Source: Stentor coeruleus (lineage: Eukaryota; Ciliophora; Heterotrichea; Heterotrichida; Stentoridae). From it: 64,000 nt of DNA. The translations under genes were made by a program, and so were the position numbers. The stretch is taken from positions 1 through 64,000 of the forward strand of contig MPUH01000240.1 of NCBI GenBank assembly GCA_001970955.1, read 5' to 3'. Under the pieces are notes generated by a model, which did no database searches, was not told the origin of the DNA, and was given only the letters and a program-made list of their open reading frames with translations. Shown here piece by piece: positions 27,749-37,005 of the stretch (positions are counted from its first letter, which is position 1; every line of letters starts with the position of its first letter).

Positions 27749-29791
27749 ATGTCTTTTAATTTGTCAAGTTTTATGTGTATTTTGGTTGAATATAAAATGA
27801 AAAATTGCAAATGTAGCATATGCAAAAATTACACAATAAATCTTGCCAGTAAAGACTATGCAAAGAATGATTGTGCAATGCATCTTCAATGCAAAAAGTG
27901 TATTACAATGAACTTCGACTTTAAGAAAAATTATGATCAATGCCCAAAGTGCTTTGAATTTATGTTCTTAAACTTCAGCGATAAGTCTAAACCTTTATGC
28001 TCTATATGCAAAGCTAAGCCAGCAAAAAAAAAAAAGTTAACATTGAAAAGGCTATGCAAGAACCATTTAGTCTGTTCTGGATGTATTAGAATAAAAGATT
28101 ACAGAACAGAAATTAATTGTAAATTTTGCAAAGAAGTTATGTCTATGATTTGTATGCAATGCATTAAGCCTAATCATTCATTGTATCCTAATCAAAGTCA
28201 TCTTATTCATAATTATTGTAAAGGTTGTCTTCCGTCCATAAAAAATAATCAAGTTGATATTGCATGTGATTTATGTAAAATTGAATATAGTCAAGATATT
28301 CTCCAAAAATCAGTGGATAGGTGCTCATATTGCTCAAAACAAAATGTTGAAATGTTTGAAATTTGCAGTAATCATATTATATGTTTCAATTGCTTTAATA
28401 TTTATTCAGCAAATCTTAATCCAAATAGTGTATCCTGCAAAGAGTGCATAAATAAAATTTTAGAAATGAATTACAATATAAAAATTGATAAAAAATCACT
28501 TGCACGAGATGTGCAATTAGAATCTGAAGTAGAAAAAAGCAAGCATATCGATCAAAAAAATGTTAAAGTTTCAAATATCCCAATTATTAAAGAAAATCTT
28601 CAAAGTGATTTTTGTTATGAAGGAAACAATAAAATACAGCAAGATTCACTTACTGATCGGAAAATGCCAAAAAAAATAGGTAAAAACTCTATTAATGAAG
28701 ATAAAACATTTACTTTAAAAAAACACACATATTCAGAAGTTGATGGGATTAAAACTAATGAATACACAAATAAAAAGTCAAACCCAGGTGATTACAATCC
28801 GGCACTAAATCATTCAAAGAGTGGTATAAATATAAGTAACTATTATGATTGTTATCCTGCAACTGATTATTATGGCTCTTCAAATCCCAACTTTAAAAAC
28901 CTTAATTATCAAAATGCACCGCAATATCCTCAGAACACTCCAAACCTCATAAATACTCAATTTAAAGAATATCAAGTTCCTGATTTAAATCCTTACAACA
29001 TACCATACAACCTAAGTAAAAACTCTGCTTCAAATGTATATCAAAGTTATAGCACACCTTCTTCAAATTTCAATCAAAGTTATAGCACACCTTCTTCAAA
29101 TTTCAATCAAATAATTTCTTCGAATCCTTTAGTTACTCCAAATCCTAGAAGTGAAAATATTTCATTTTATGGAGCATATGAGTCCCAAGATAGAAACCCA
29201 GTCTATGCCTGTAACCCAAATATCATATCAAACCAAAGCAATCCTTCAAATACTGATCTATACAATCCTTGCATTCAAAACTTACAGGATTATAATACTC
29301 ATAACTTCGAAAACAACTATGGCAATCCATTAAATGCATACAATTATCCTAATTCAACTTCTACTTCTCATTCAACTAGCAATGCTTTGATTAACTCTCG
29401 AACAAAAATGTGCGAAATCCATATGAGTAATTATTATTATTTTGAAAGTTGTTCCCATTATCAATGCTACTACTGTATTGCTTCTAATTTTAAAAAAAAA
29501 TTCAACAAATTCTTGACTTATTTATCAACAAGAAATATAGACAAACTTAACAATCAAAGAAAAGGCTTATTAGGATGCCCAATAAAATTATGTTCTAATA
29601 AATGCTGCATACCATATGATTATGTTAAACACGAAGCTCTTGAAATATGCAATTCAAAAAACTATCCTCAAATATTATCCGAGCATTACCAGTTATACTT
29701 TGAAGGAATTAGAGCAATATTTTTTAACTGCCCCAAGTGTAGTTATCCTTCAGGTTACTACTTTGAAAAGAAATGCTTATACTGCGATTAG
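27749..29791 (+). CDS. RING-array protein 4 (shortened, four modules)
   Basis: 680-aa paralogue, or 664 aa if it starts at the second ATG (27797), which aligns better with the paralogues (MKNCKCSICK against MCQASCSICS). It keeps only four RING-like modules (to about residue 250). An unusually long Asn/Pro/Ser/Tyr-rich linker (about 330-545) follows, then the shared C-terminal domain (CSHYQCYYCIASNF, LGCPIKLCSNKCCIPY, YFEGIRAIFFNCPKC, SGYYF, CLYC). The linker resembles prion-like, low-complexity sequence and contains a perfect 11-residue tandem repeat. The CGH of the other paralogues is CSH here. Module loss together with linker growth suggests a change of role. Intact and intronless. Confidence 0.83.
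   Translation: MSFNLSSFMCILVEYKMKNCKCSICKNYTINLASKDYAKNDCAMHLQCKKCITMNFDFKKNYDQCPKCFEFMFLNFSDKSKPLCSICKAKPAKKKKLTLKRLCKNHLVCSGCIRIKDYRTEINCKFCKEVMSMICMQCIKPNHSLYPNQSHLIHNYCKGCLPSIKNNQVDIACDLCKIEYSQDILQKSVDRCSYCSKQNVEMFEICSNHIICFNCFNIYSANLNPNSVSCKECINKILEMNYNIKIDKKSLARDVQLESEVEKSKHIDQKNVKVSNIPIIKENLQSDFCYEGNNKIQQDSLTDRKMPKKIGKNSINEDKTFTLKKHTYSEVDGIKTNEYTNKKSNPGDYNPALNHSKSGINISNYYDCYPATDYYGSSNPNFKNLNYQNAPQYPQNTPNLINTQFKEYQVPDLNPYNIPYNLSKNSASNVYQSYSTPSSNFNQSYSTPSSNFNQIISSNPLVTPNPRSENISFYGAYESQDRNPVYACNPNIISNQSNPSNTDLYNPCIQNLQDYNTHNFENNYGNPLNAYNYPNSTSTSHSTSNALINSRTKMCEIHMSNYYYFESCSHYQCYYCIASNFKKKFNKFLTYLSTRNIDKLNNQRKGLLGCPIKLCSNKCCIPYDYVKHEALEICNSKNYPQILSEHYQLYFEGIRAIFFNCPKCSYPSGYYFEKKCLYCD
29042..29107 (+). 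repeat. 33-bp perfect tandem duplication in RING-array gene 4
   Basis: Two adjacent identical 33-bp units (29042-29074 and 29075-29107), encoding SYSTPSSNFNQ twice in the low-complexity linker. In-frame and identical at the DNA level, so recent. Confidence 0.9.
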
Positions 29792-29931
29792 GTCCCAAAA
29801 TAATATCTAATATCTCAAATCATAGTTTTTATATTCATATTTATCAAAATCACTATATGATGAATATTTTTTTTAATATATTAATTTTTACAAGAATTTT
29901 AAGTCCTTTAATTTTACAGTATTATATTTTA

Positions 29932-30285
29932 TTAGTGATTATTTCGTAAAAAGCTTAAACTCGAAGTACTTTCTAAAAAAGTATCGTTAGATTTCAGATT
30001 GCAGCTTCTGGACACATCAATAGCTGATCTTAAAGGAGTTGTCAATAAAAATGCTTTCTCTATCTGATTACTATATCGTAAACTATTATAACTTGTTGAT
30101 CTGTTTCTATTTCCGCTTAAAAATAGCATTTCTTCAGTGTTTGTAAGGTCTTTGCAATAGTTACTTTCATCATTGGATCCGATATCCAAGTCAGCGAATG
30201 ATAAATCAGGAGATCTTGGAGGCATTTCAAGTTTCGCTTCATTTAAGACTTCTTGCTCGAGGGATATAAAATTACAGCAACCCAT
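29932..30285 (-). CDS. 117-aa protein with N-terminal acylation motif (MGCC)
   Basis: Small hydrophilic protein starting MGCCNFIS. The ATG at 30285 is chosen because the longer frame has no ATG and because Gly2 with Cys3, Cys4 and Ser8 fits a dual N-myristoylation/palmitoylation signal. The rest is Ser/Asn/Asp-rich and probably disordered, with no domain I recognise. It would be expected at the inner face of a membrane or on the ciliary membrane. It is convergent with the last RING-array gene, about 140 bp away. The short length keeps some doubt that it is translated. Confidence 0.6.
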   Translation of the reverse strand: MGCCNFISLEQEVLNEAKLEMPPRSPDLSFADLDIGSNDESNYCKDLTNTEEMLFLSGNRNRSTSYNSLRYSNQIEKAFLLTTPLRSAIDVSRSCNLKSNDTFLESTSSLSFLRNNH

Positions 30286-32265
30286 ATAAATATTATAGTA
30301 AAATTTTACTTGTTTTATCAAGTTTTGGGTAATGTTACTATTAAGAATTTAATATAATATCTACTAAAAATTTATTTGATTGGTTATGATTATCTGTTAA
30401 AGGATTGTTTTAAGGTAAAAGCTAATGGAACTAGATTATTTTAGCACAGTACTGAGTATGGATAAATAAAAATTTGGAAAAAATGAAGAGGTTTAGCATA
30501 CAAAATTGCTTATAAGAGAACGTTTTGTAGTTTGATTTAAACATTTGGTGTATTGATAGAAAACATGGCTTAAGGCAAAGTTATCACTAGTAGGTTTTAA
30601 TTAAATATTGATATAATATATTTAAATATACTAAGTGAAATGAATTTACTTTTAAATTATTGTAAACATTTAATTTATTGTCTATTTATTTGCTTATTTA
30701 ACTTTTGCCTTGAGTAAATGTGAGCTTATCCTCCGCTTAAAAAGATCTATATTTCCAAATCCCCTACTTTTAACAATTCCATCAAAAATTAAATTCAGCT
30801 TTTTGGATATATCATTATAAATTTAATTATTTTATTCACCACTACTTTGAACTTCCTTAAATTCCAGTTATCCACATTATTTTCTAATATATGAAAAATA
30901 ACCTTTGCTCTGCTTTCACATCAACAAGCATTTGCTTGACAAAAAGTTTATAAGAAGCTAATTATATCATATTGGCTATTTATAACTCTTACACACATTT
31001 TAAGAATCTCAATCGTAATATACATAATCTAAACTATTTACTACAAAATGTTGTTCAATTGTAGCTTATTGCTACTAAATATCTGTTTAATATAATTTAG
31101 AACATGAAATAAATCCAATCTCAAATATATCATTATCAATATTTAGACTTTAAAAATTCTCTTTATAATTTTTTTTAAACATGAGCTCAAAAAAGCCTTA
31201 ATCCTATATAATTATTTTTTTTACAACATTTGACAAACTCCCAATCTCTCATCATTTATCCTAATTTGCAAATCATCCCAAAAAAATGATATTTTCAATT
31301 ATTATAACATCATCTAAATTTGTTGTATAATCTTTATCATCCTCTTCAATCTACTTGTTTAAAACACTATAATATTTTTACATCCAGATATTTTGGAATA
31401 ATAAATGACGTCAATATATAATAATGTCACTTTTCAGTTCCTTGCATCTGATACATCTAATGCAAAAAGAAACGAAATCTAAGAAGAAACCCCCTTTAGG
31501 ACCGACGAAAACAAAGTCTTTGCCAACTTTATCAGTGAAACTCTGGCCTTTCGCCTATCAACCTTTGCTGGTGACTTCAGGGCCGAAAGATAAGCAAGAC
31601 TATTATTGATATAATAAAACTAAATTGCTTTTAATATAAACTTGGAATTTTATATAAGAACTTAGAGAAGAGGTTTTGGAAATTTAAAGGTTTGAAGATT
31701 AATTTATGATGCTATTGCAAAGGAAGAATGGAATTTAAAGATCAAATTCTAAAGGTTGTATATAAAAAGAATCAAAGGAGATAAATCTAGAAGTGATTGA
31801 GGAAAATTATGTGAAAAAGTAATTATATTTGAATATGATAAGATATATGAAGGCTAATGCTATCTGATGTTAAAGTTATTATTTTTTATTAAATTCTAAT
31901 GCTTACCTATAAGAGTTGTTGAATATATTTATAGTAGGAGAAGGTTAGTATGAATCAAATTATTATCAAAATTTATATTACTTTGAATAATGCAAATATT
32001 GACTTTTGATAGAAGCTAAGTATATGCAAAGTATTAGATTTGCAAAGTGCCTCTAATTTATTAATCGTTATTACATATGCTTATTGATTTTAAACTTTAC
32101 GTGTAAAAATTATACATTTTATATTTTGCATTACTCTGAGTATTTCTTCACTTTTACTATCAAACTCTATAATTTTACAAATATAACTATCTTATTATGC
32201 CTCACTTCAAATTCTCTGCTTATCAAATTTTTCACATTATCTCAAACATTAGCTTTAAAATATAT
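30286..32265. other. 2-kb spacer with one small candidate ORF
   Basis: Mostly AT-rich DNA without recognised genes or repeats, apart from the GC-richer small ORF at 31424-31609 listed separately. Confidence 0.5.
31424..31609 (+). CDS. Possible small basic protein (61 aa)
   Basis: A short ORF in a patch clearly less AT-rich than its surroundings. It encodes a Lys/Pro-rich N-terminal part (KSKKKPPLGPTKTKSLPTL) and a WPFAYQPLL segment, ending KDKQDYY. A second frame through the same DNA is also protein-like (from 31405: MTSIYNNVTFQFLASDTS, one stop, then KVFANFISETLAFRLSTFAG), so it is not clear which frame, if either, was selected. It may instead be a remnant of a larger gene. No family recognised. 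Confidence 0.3.
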   Translation: MSLFSSLHLIHLMQKETKSKKKPPLGPTKTKSLPTLSVKLWPFAYQPLLVTSGPKDKQDYY

Positions 32266-33633
32266 TCAAGGTTTTTTTGGTTTAATAATCTCCAACTCAA
32301 TCAACTGCTTTTTTGCCATCAAACTTTCAGGGGATTTCCTGATAATATCCATCGCTCGCTGAGTTTTCTCTTTCTCAATCATCCTTCTAATCGATATCTC
32401 CATTTTCTTATTAACATCTGCCCTTCTTTCTTTTTTCATGCTCTCAATCCTTTCTTTATCTACCAACTGTTTCTCAAGAACTTGCTCTCTTCTATATTTC
32501 CTACATAAACCCTACATAATCCTTCTTTTCCGTTCAGCATTAAGTAAAGCTTCCTCATCTTTTAATTTTGCTAATTCATTTTTCAGCTCCAATTCTTTCA
32601 TCCAACTATCATGTTTTTGTTTAAGGATCCTTTCACTAACTTCCATTCTTCGTTCAATGGCTTGTGTGCGTATTTGCTCTAGTTGTTCTTCTTCTTTGAT
32701 TCTTTGTAAGGCAATATTTCTTCTTTGTTCATGTTTTTTACGTATTTCCTGGCGATTTTCTTGTTGTTCTATTATTAGAGAATGCCGCCTTGCTTCAACT
32801 TGCTTACGTTTTTGAATCATTTTGGTTATTCGCTCAACATCAAGATCAGCAGATTTCTCGTTTGGCCCATGGCTGATACTTTTTTCTAAAAGTCTGGCAG
32901 CAGCTTCTCGTTTTTGCTGTAAGTTTTTTTCGTAGTTTCGTTTGGACTTGAGCATTTTCAGATCAAACTGGTGGATTTTAGTCTCGATTTCTTCATCGGT
33001 CTCGTTGAAGTCTGATAGGGTTTTTGAAAATGATTGGAAACTTGTGTCATTTGCTGAATATACATGCTTTTTTTTAGTTAATTTGGCGGGCTTATAGCTT
33101 TCAGCTTTACTTTCTTGCTCTTGTCGTATACGAGCTATATTTTCTTGCTGCTTTTCTTTGAACTTTTTTAGATGAGAACGACGGGATATCACTTCAGATT
33201 GAATACGTTCACGAGCTTCATTTCCCATTTGAAGTTTTTTTTCAATCGCTTTAGAAGCAGAAATAGTTTCATTGATACCATTGAAGCTTTCTAGCACTTT
33301 ATCTTTTTCTTTTTTTTTGATTTCTGCTATTTCATCAACAGTTTCCTCAAGAGGCATACTTTGTGTAAGAAAAAGTCCAATAGGGGACTTAGGCGAACTT
33401 CCTATTGATTGTATTCTTCTCATAGCTTCTTCTTTGATATAAGAATTTATTTGCCGTATGACCTCTTTAAGTTTTCTTGAATGATAGTTAAATCGCAGTC
33501 TTTGAACGTCTTCATTCACTCCTCTACCTCCAAAATCTTCAATACTTTTCAAGACTAATTCTTCTGGTTCGATTCCCAAGGCCAGCATAGCCAGCTTAGT
33601 TCTTGGCCTTGTAATATCAATAACATAATTCAT
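32266..33633 (-). CDS. Coiled-coil protein, two exons
   Basis: 450-aa protein from exon 1 (33633-32516) and exon 2 (32500-32266), joined across a 15-nt intron (32501-32515). Splicing changes RRIM-stop into RRIMKYRREQVLEKQL and so links two otherwise separate frames. An N-terminal block of about 70 residues (RPRTKLAMLALGIEPEELVL, then GRGVNEDVQRLRFNYHSRKL) precedes a continuous, highly charged alpha-helix over about 350 residues. The N-terminal LGIEPEEL pattern recalls ciliate and trypanosome axonemal coiled-coil proteins, so a cytoskeletal or ciliary role is plausible but not shown. It ends in TGA, the only predicted gene in this window to do so. Confidence 0.85.
32501..32515 (-). other. 15-nt intron of the coiled-coil gene
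   Basis: On the coding strand GTAGGGTTTATGTAG. Removal joins ...AGG ATT AT to G AAA TAT AGA (phase 2) and merges the two frames. A is at intron position 10. Confidence 0.88.
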
Positions 33634-33756
33634 TAATTAAATACAATAACTGCCATCCTAACCTGTTCTTCATAAATCTAAAATAATTCCATCTTACCAA
33701 ACATAATCTCTCACTCTTAATAAGCTTATATAATCATATTAACAATTATTTAATAC

Positions 33757-34245
33757 CTAAAATATACTGCATAAGCAACTCGGTTTAGAATTTTCCTTTA
33801 ATTTTCTCTCAAACCTAATGAGTTGTTTTTCGAATGTACTAGAAGGTTGGGCATCTGCGTGTTTTTTTTTAAGTATGTTAAGGGCATTTTTATAAGTGAA
33901 CCCTTTGTACTGTATAAGATAAGAAATTATAATGCTTGAGCTTCTTGAAACACCCATCGAGCAGTGTACTAAAATTCGTCCGCCATTGCTAAGGCCAGTT
34001 TTTATAAAATCTAAGGATTGACTGATGTGCTTTGTCAGATCGCTATTAGCAGTATCATCAAGATCTAAGTGCAGATACTCAAAACTCCCAGGAAATCGGC
34101 ACGGAAGTTCTCTAGCACATACTAGGATATGTGTAATTTTGTTATTCTTAAGGAAGGATATGTTGTAAGCTCCTATATAGTCGCTAATGTATAAGTTTTC
34201 AGTGACACGGTGGAAATTAGATGAGAATAGACTATTTTTGTACAT
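33757..34245 (-). CDS. Dual-specificity protein phosphatase with CaaX-like C-terminus
   Basis: 162-aa minimal DUSP (Cys-based tyrosine/serine/threonine phosphatase). The signature loop HCSMGVSRSSS gives catalytic Cys95 and Arg101, followed by the standard AYLIxxxG-type helix (ISYLIQYKGFTYKNALNILK). The general-acid Asp lies in the DLDDTANSDL loop at about 61-69. The domain fills almost the whole protein. The last residues, SCLCSIF, end in a CaaX-type box (CSIF), with a second Cys two residues upstream, suggesting prenylation and possibly palmitoylation, hence membrane attachment. Substrate unknown. The ATG follows stops and no intron is needed. Confidence 0.9.
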   Translation of the reverse strand: MYKNSLFSSNFHRVTENLYISDYIGAYNISFLKNNKITHILVCARELPCRFPGSFEYLHLDLDDTANSDLTKHISQSLDFIKTGLSNGGRILVHCSMGVSRSSSIIISYLIQYKGFTYKNALNILKKKHADAQPSSTFEKQLIRFERKLKENSKPSCLCSIF

Positions 34246-36312
34246 TAATAAACGTCCACCATATATTTGAGTTTATCCTAAATATAATACGAATTCTTAA
34301 ACTTTTGAGGATAGAATTATTATGTTTTTCCGAGGAGTTAGGTGTTAATTTGAATGCTTTTGGTTTTGAATAAAAACTTTTTTTTTATTGTTGTTGAGAA
34401 ATTGTTTTTTCTTTGAAAATAGGGTTTTTAGACGAATGTTTTGTAAATTTATTATACTTATTTAATGACTAACAGCTATAGAACTTTAGAGTTTACCTTT
34501 AAGATTTTATAATATGCTTTTGAATTCTTCAAGGTTGACTAGTATGCTAAGGAAACATTTTTATGGATTTAGAAATAACTCTATTTTAACTATATTTACG
34601 ATAAGCAAAGCTTATGCCACTATCCCAACTAATAATGCTGAATTAATTGGCAGTGGCAGGAAGGTTCAAATATAAATAATAGTTAACAATTATATATAAA
34701 GTAGTTCATAATAAATGGCATTTTGATTTATTTCCATAATAAAGAACACGATAAAATTCCCAATAATTTTTCCTAAAAAAAATTAACTGTAGTAAAATCC
34801 TAGTTTATAAATTCTTTTTTAAATACTTTATAGTATTGATTTATATATATTTCTACTTCACAGTGATTTTTATTAAACAATATCATTTCGCATAAATATC
34901 GAAATTAATTTTAAAAAATCAAATTTTATATCAAGCCTATAGCATCATGTTCTATCAAAAATATAAAAAATGGGTTTATAATTGATTATCTTTGCTTCAA
35001 ATCACATGATTTATCAAGTATAATTTTAAAAGTATTTTAATAAGCATCTTTAATAAAAACTTACTATCATTAAATTAGACTAATGTTCAGCCCATCAAAT
35101 TGCGTTAGAAGCTAAGTTAAGTACTCAATTTAAAAATAATGGATTTTTAAGTGTGAATTTGTGGAAACCAATAAGGAAATTTATAAATCAGAGTAAATTG
35201 ACGGTAAAAGAGCATCATCTAAGATGCTCAGCAGTTCAGACCCAATAAAACTCTCAAAGTTCTAAGATTCTATTCGAAAATAGAATCTGGTCAGTGACTT
35301 CAGAAGCTTTCCGAAGCCAAGCTTTAGAAAAATCAAAATCCAACTGAAACTTAAAATTCATATGAAGGAGCTCAATTGGAAAATTAATGATTATTCCAAG
35401 GATTCACTTCAAGATCAGATTTCCTGAGTTATTTACAAGAAAAAAGCATATCTACAAGCATTGATTTAGAAAAAACTATAACTTGAGGAAACCAAATTAG
35501 TCCCTTTTTACTTTTTTGGCAAATAATTTTGCATGCCCTTAGCCAGTTAGACAATTTAGGTACATTGACTGATTTACCTATCAGGAAAAACTTTAATAAT
35601 TATTAATTTTTATATGAGAAAGGGTAGTGCTAAGACCAAGGAAAATTGAAGGAAGAGAATTTGAAAAGAAGTTAATGGGATGAAATTTATTTGACTTTAT
35701 CTTTTAGTATTAAATTAAGTATAAAATCAAAATTATTATTATTAGAATATTTTGGTTGGAACTTTGATAAGCTAATCTTAAAACAGAATTCTTATGTTTT
35801 TTACTCAATTATCTGAGCTTGAGAACTTTATAAAATTTCGGTGAAGGATCCTAAGAGTCAAATAAAATAAGAGCTTATCATATGGAAATACATGTGCCAT
35901 AGAAAATGCTAAGGAATATAATCTATAAGTCTTAAATATAACAGATTATGATTATAATCATACAGTCAAAAGATCTCATTGGTAATTTGATGCTATTTTT
36001 CACTTTATTTAAGGCTTTTCAGTAAGAATAAATAACCTTAGGTTCAATAACATTAAAATTATCAACCTTTTAAGTTGATTATTAGTGTTTTTTATGCAGA
36101 AATGCTTAGTATTGTAGCTAAACCTATTCTGTAGTATTAAATGACAGATTATATAATTTGACTTTGGATTAATGCCAGCAATTATTTAAAGGTAAATTTG
36201 CTTGTAAATAAGGATTAAGATATGACTAAAAGCAAAAAAATATAGAGTGTGGAAGAAAATATTAGGACTTTCTTATCATAAATATATATCTGATACAATT
36301 CGTAAGTACTTG
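34246..36312. other. 2.07-kb spacer, one structured or eroded patch
   Basis: AT-rich without intact genes. The section 35190-35450 is less AT-rich, holds two hairpins, and also reads protein-like in broken frames (KMLSSSDPIKLSKF and elsewhere SRSDFLSYLQEKSI), so it may be an RNA gene or, more likely, an eroded gene. The remainder shows nothing I could support. Confidence 0.45.
35265..35288. repeat. Perfect 10-bp hairpin with CGAA loop
   Basis: AGATTCTATT, loop CGAA, then AATAGAATCT: a perfect 10-bp inverted repeat with a four-base loop. A second hairpin (GAGCATC, six-base loop, GATGCTC) lies 35 bp upstream at 35210-35229. Two close hairpins in a GC-richer patch could mark a structured RNA; transcription is not shown. 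Confidence 0.5.
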
Positions 36313-37005
36313 CTAACTAGACTTAATTTTTTTAGTTATTCGCTCATCATCGCTATCTGTATCACTGATTCCGCTCGATGATTCTTTACTTTGTTTTTTC
36401 TGTGGCAGGTCAATAGCTTCTAATATTATGTTGAATTCTTCTGCCTTTTCAATCCATTTATTCTGCCCATCCTCTCCGATTTCTTTCCATTCTTTGGATA
36501 TTATTGTTGATAGTTCTGTAAGAGTGTATTCTTTGTAATTATTACTTTTTTTTTGTTCGGAAGTATTTTTTAGTGCTTCCTGACGCTCTTCGAAGAATAA
36601 ACTGTACCCAGTTTTGCGGATTTTTTTTGTTTTGTCTTTTGGTTCTTTGGACTTTTTAGACTTCTTAGACTCTTTTGATTCTTTTGACTCTTTTGATTCT
36701 TTTGACTCTTTTGACTCTTTTGACACTTTTGACTCTTTTAACACTTTTGACTCTTTTAACACTTTTGACTCTTTTGACGCTTTTGACTCTTTTGACTCTT
36801 TTGACTCTTTGGACTCTTTTTTTTTTTCGCTGGGCTTAGATTCTTTTATTGGTTTTGGTGTAGGCTTAGAGACTTCTTGATCTAAATTCTCAGAAGGAGC
36901 ATTTCGGATGTCTTCTTCTAGCACCAAGATAGCTTTTTCAAAGTACTTTGAAGCCAATTTCAATAAATCAGAGACCTATGTAAAATGTACTAGATTAGTG
37001 TCCAT
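36313..37005 (-). CDS. HMG-box protein with Lys-Glu-Ser repeats, two exons
   Basis: 225-aa nuclear-type DNA-bending protein. Exon 1 (37005-36991) encodes only MDTNL; a 15-nt intron (36990-36976) follows, and exon 2 runs to 36313. This gives an ATG start, which the main frame lacks. An N-terminal helix (VSDLLKLASKYFEKAILVLE) is followed by a Lys/Glu/Ser repeat tract at about 58-111, a single HMG box at about 119-186 (RKTGYSLFFEERQE, then LTELSTIISKEWKEIGEDGQ, then KWIEKAEEF) and an acidic then basic tail. HMG-box proteins bind and bend DNA without strong sequence preference in chromatin. The repeat tract is a 9-bp microsatellite and is probably length-variable. Confidence 0.85.
36650..36820 (-). 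repeat. 9-bp tandem repeat encoding Lys-Glu-Ser
   Basis: About 18 imperfect copies of a 9-bp unit (gactctttt on the plus strand; AAAGAGTC on the coding strand, KES), with variants giving KAS and KVLKES. An in-frame minisatellite inside the HMG-box gene. Confidence 0.9.
36976..36990 (-). other. 15-nt intron of the HMG-box gene
   Basis: On the coding strand GTACATTTTACATAG. It separates a five-codon first exon from the body (phase 0) and supplies the missing ATG. A is at intron position 10. The support is weaker than in DPCD because the first exon is so short. Confidence 0.75.

Noticed and set aside
32084-32815. Three plus-strand Ser/Phe/Cys-rich ORFs
   Set aside because: They are antisense to the charged coiled-coil gene, whose two exons join across a 15-nt intron.
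36650-36820. CRISPR-like array
   Set aside because: The repeats are adjacent 9-bp units without spacers, in frame inside a eukaryotic coding region.
36614-36880. Plus-strand Phe-Asp-Ser repeat ORF
   Set aside because: It is the antisense shadow of the KES repeat in the HMG-box gene.
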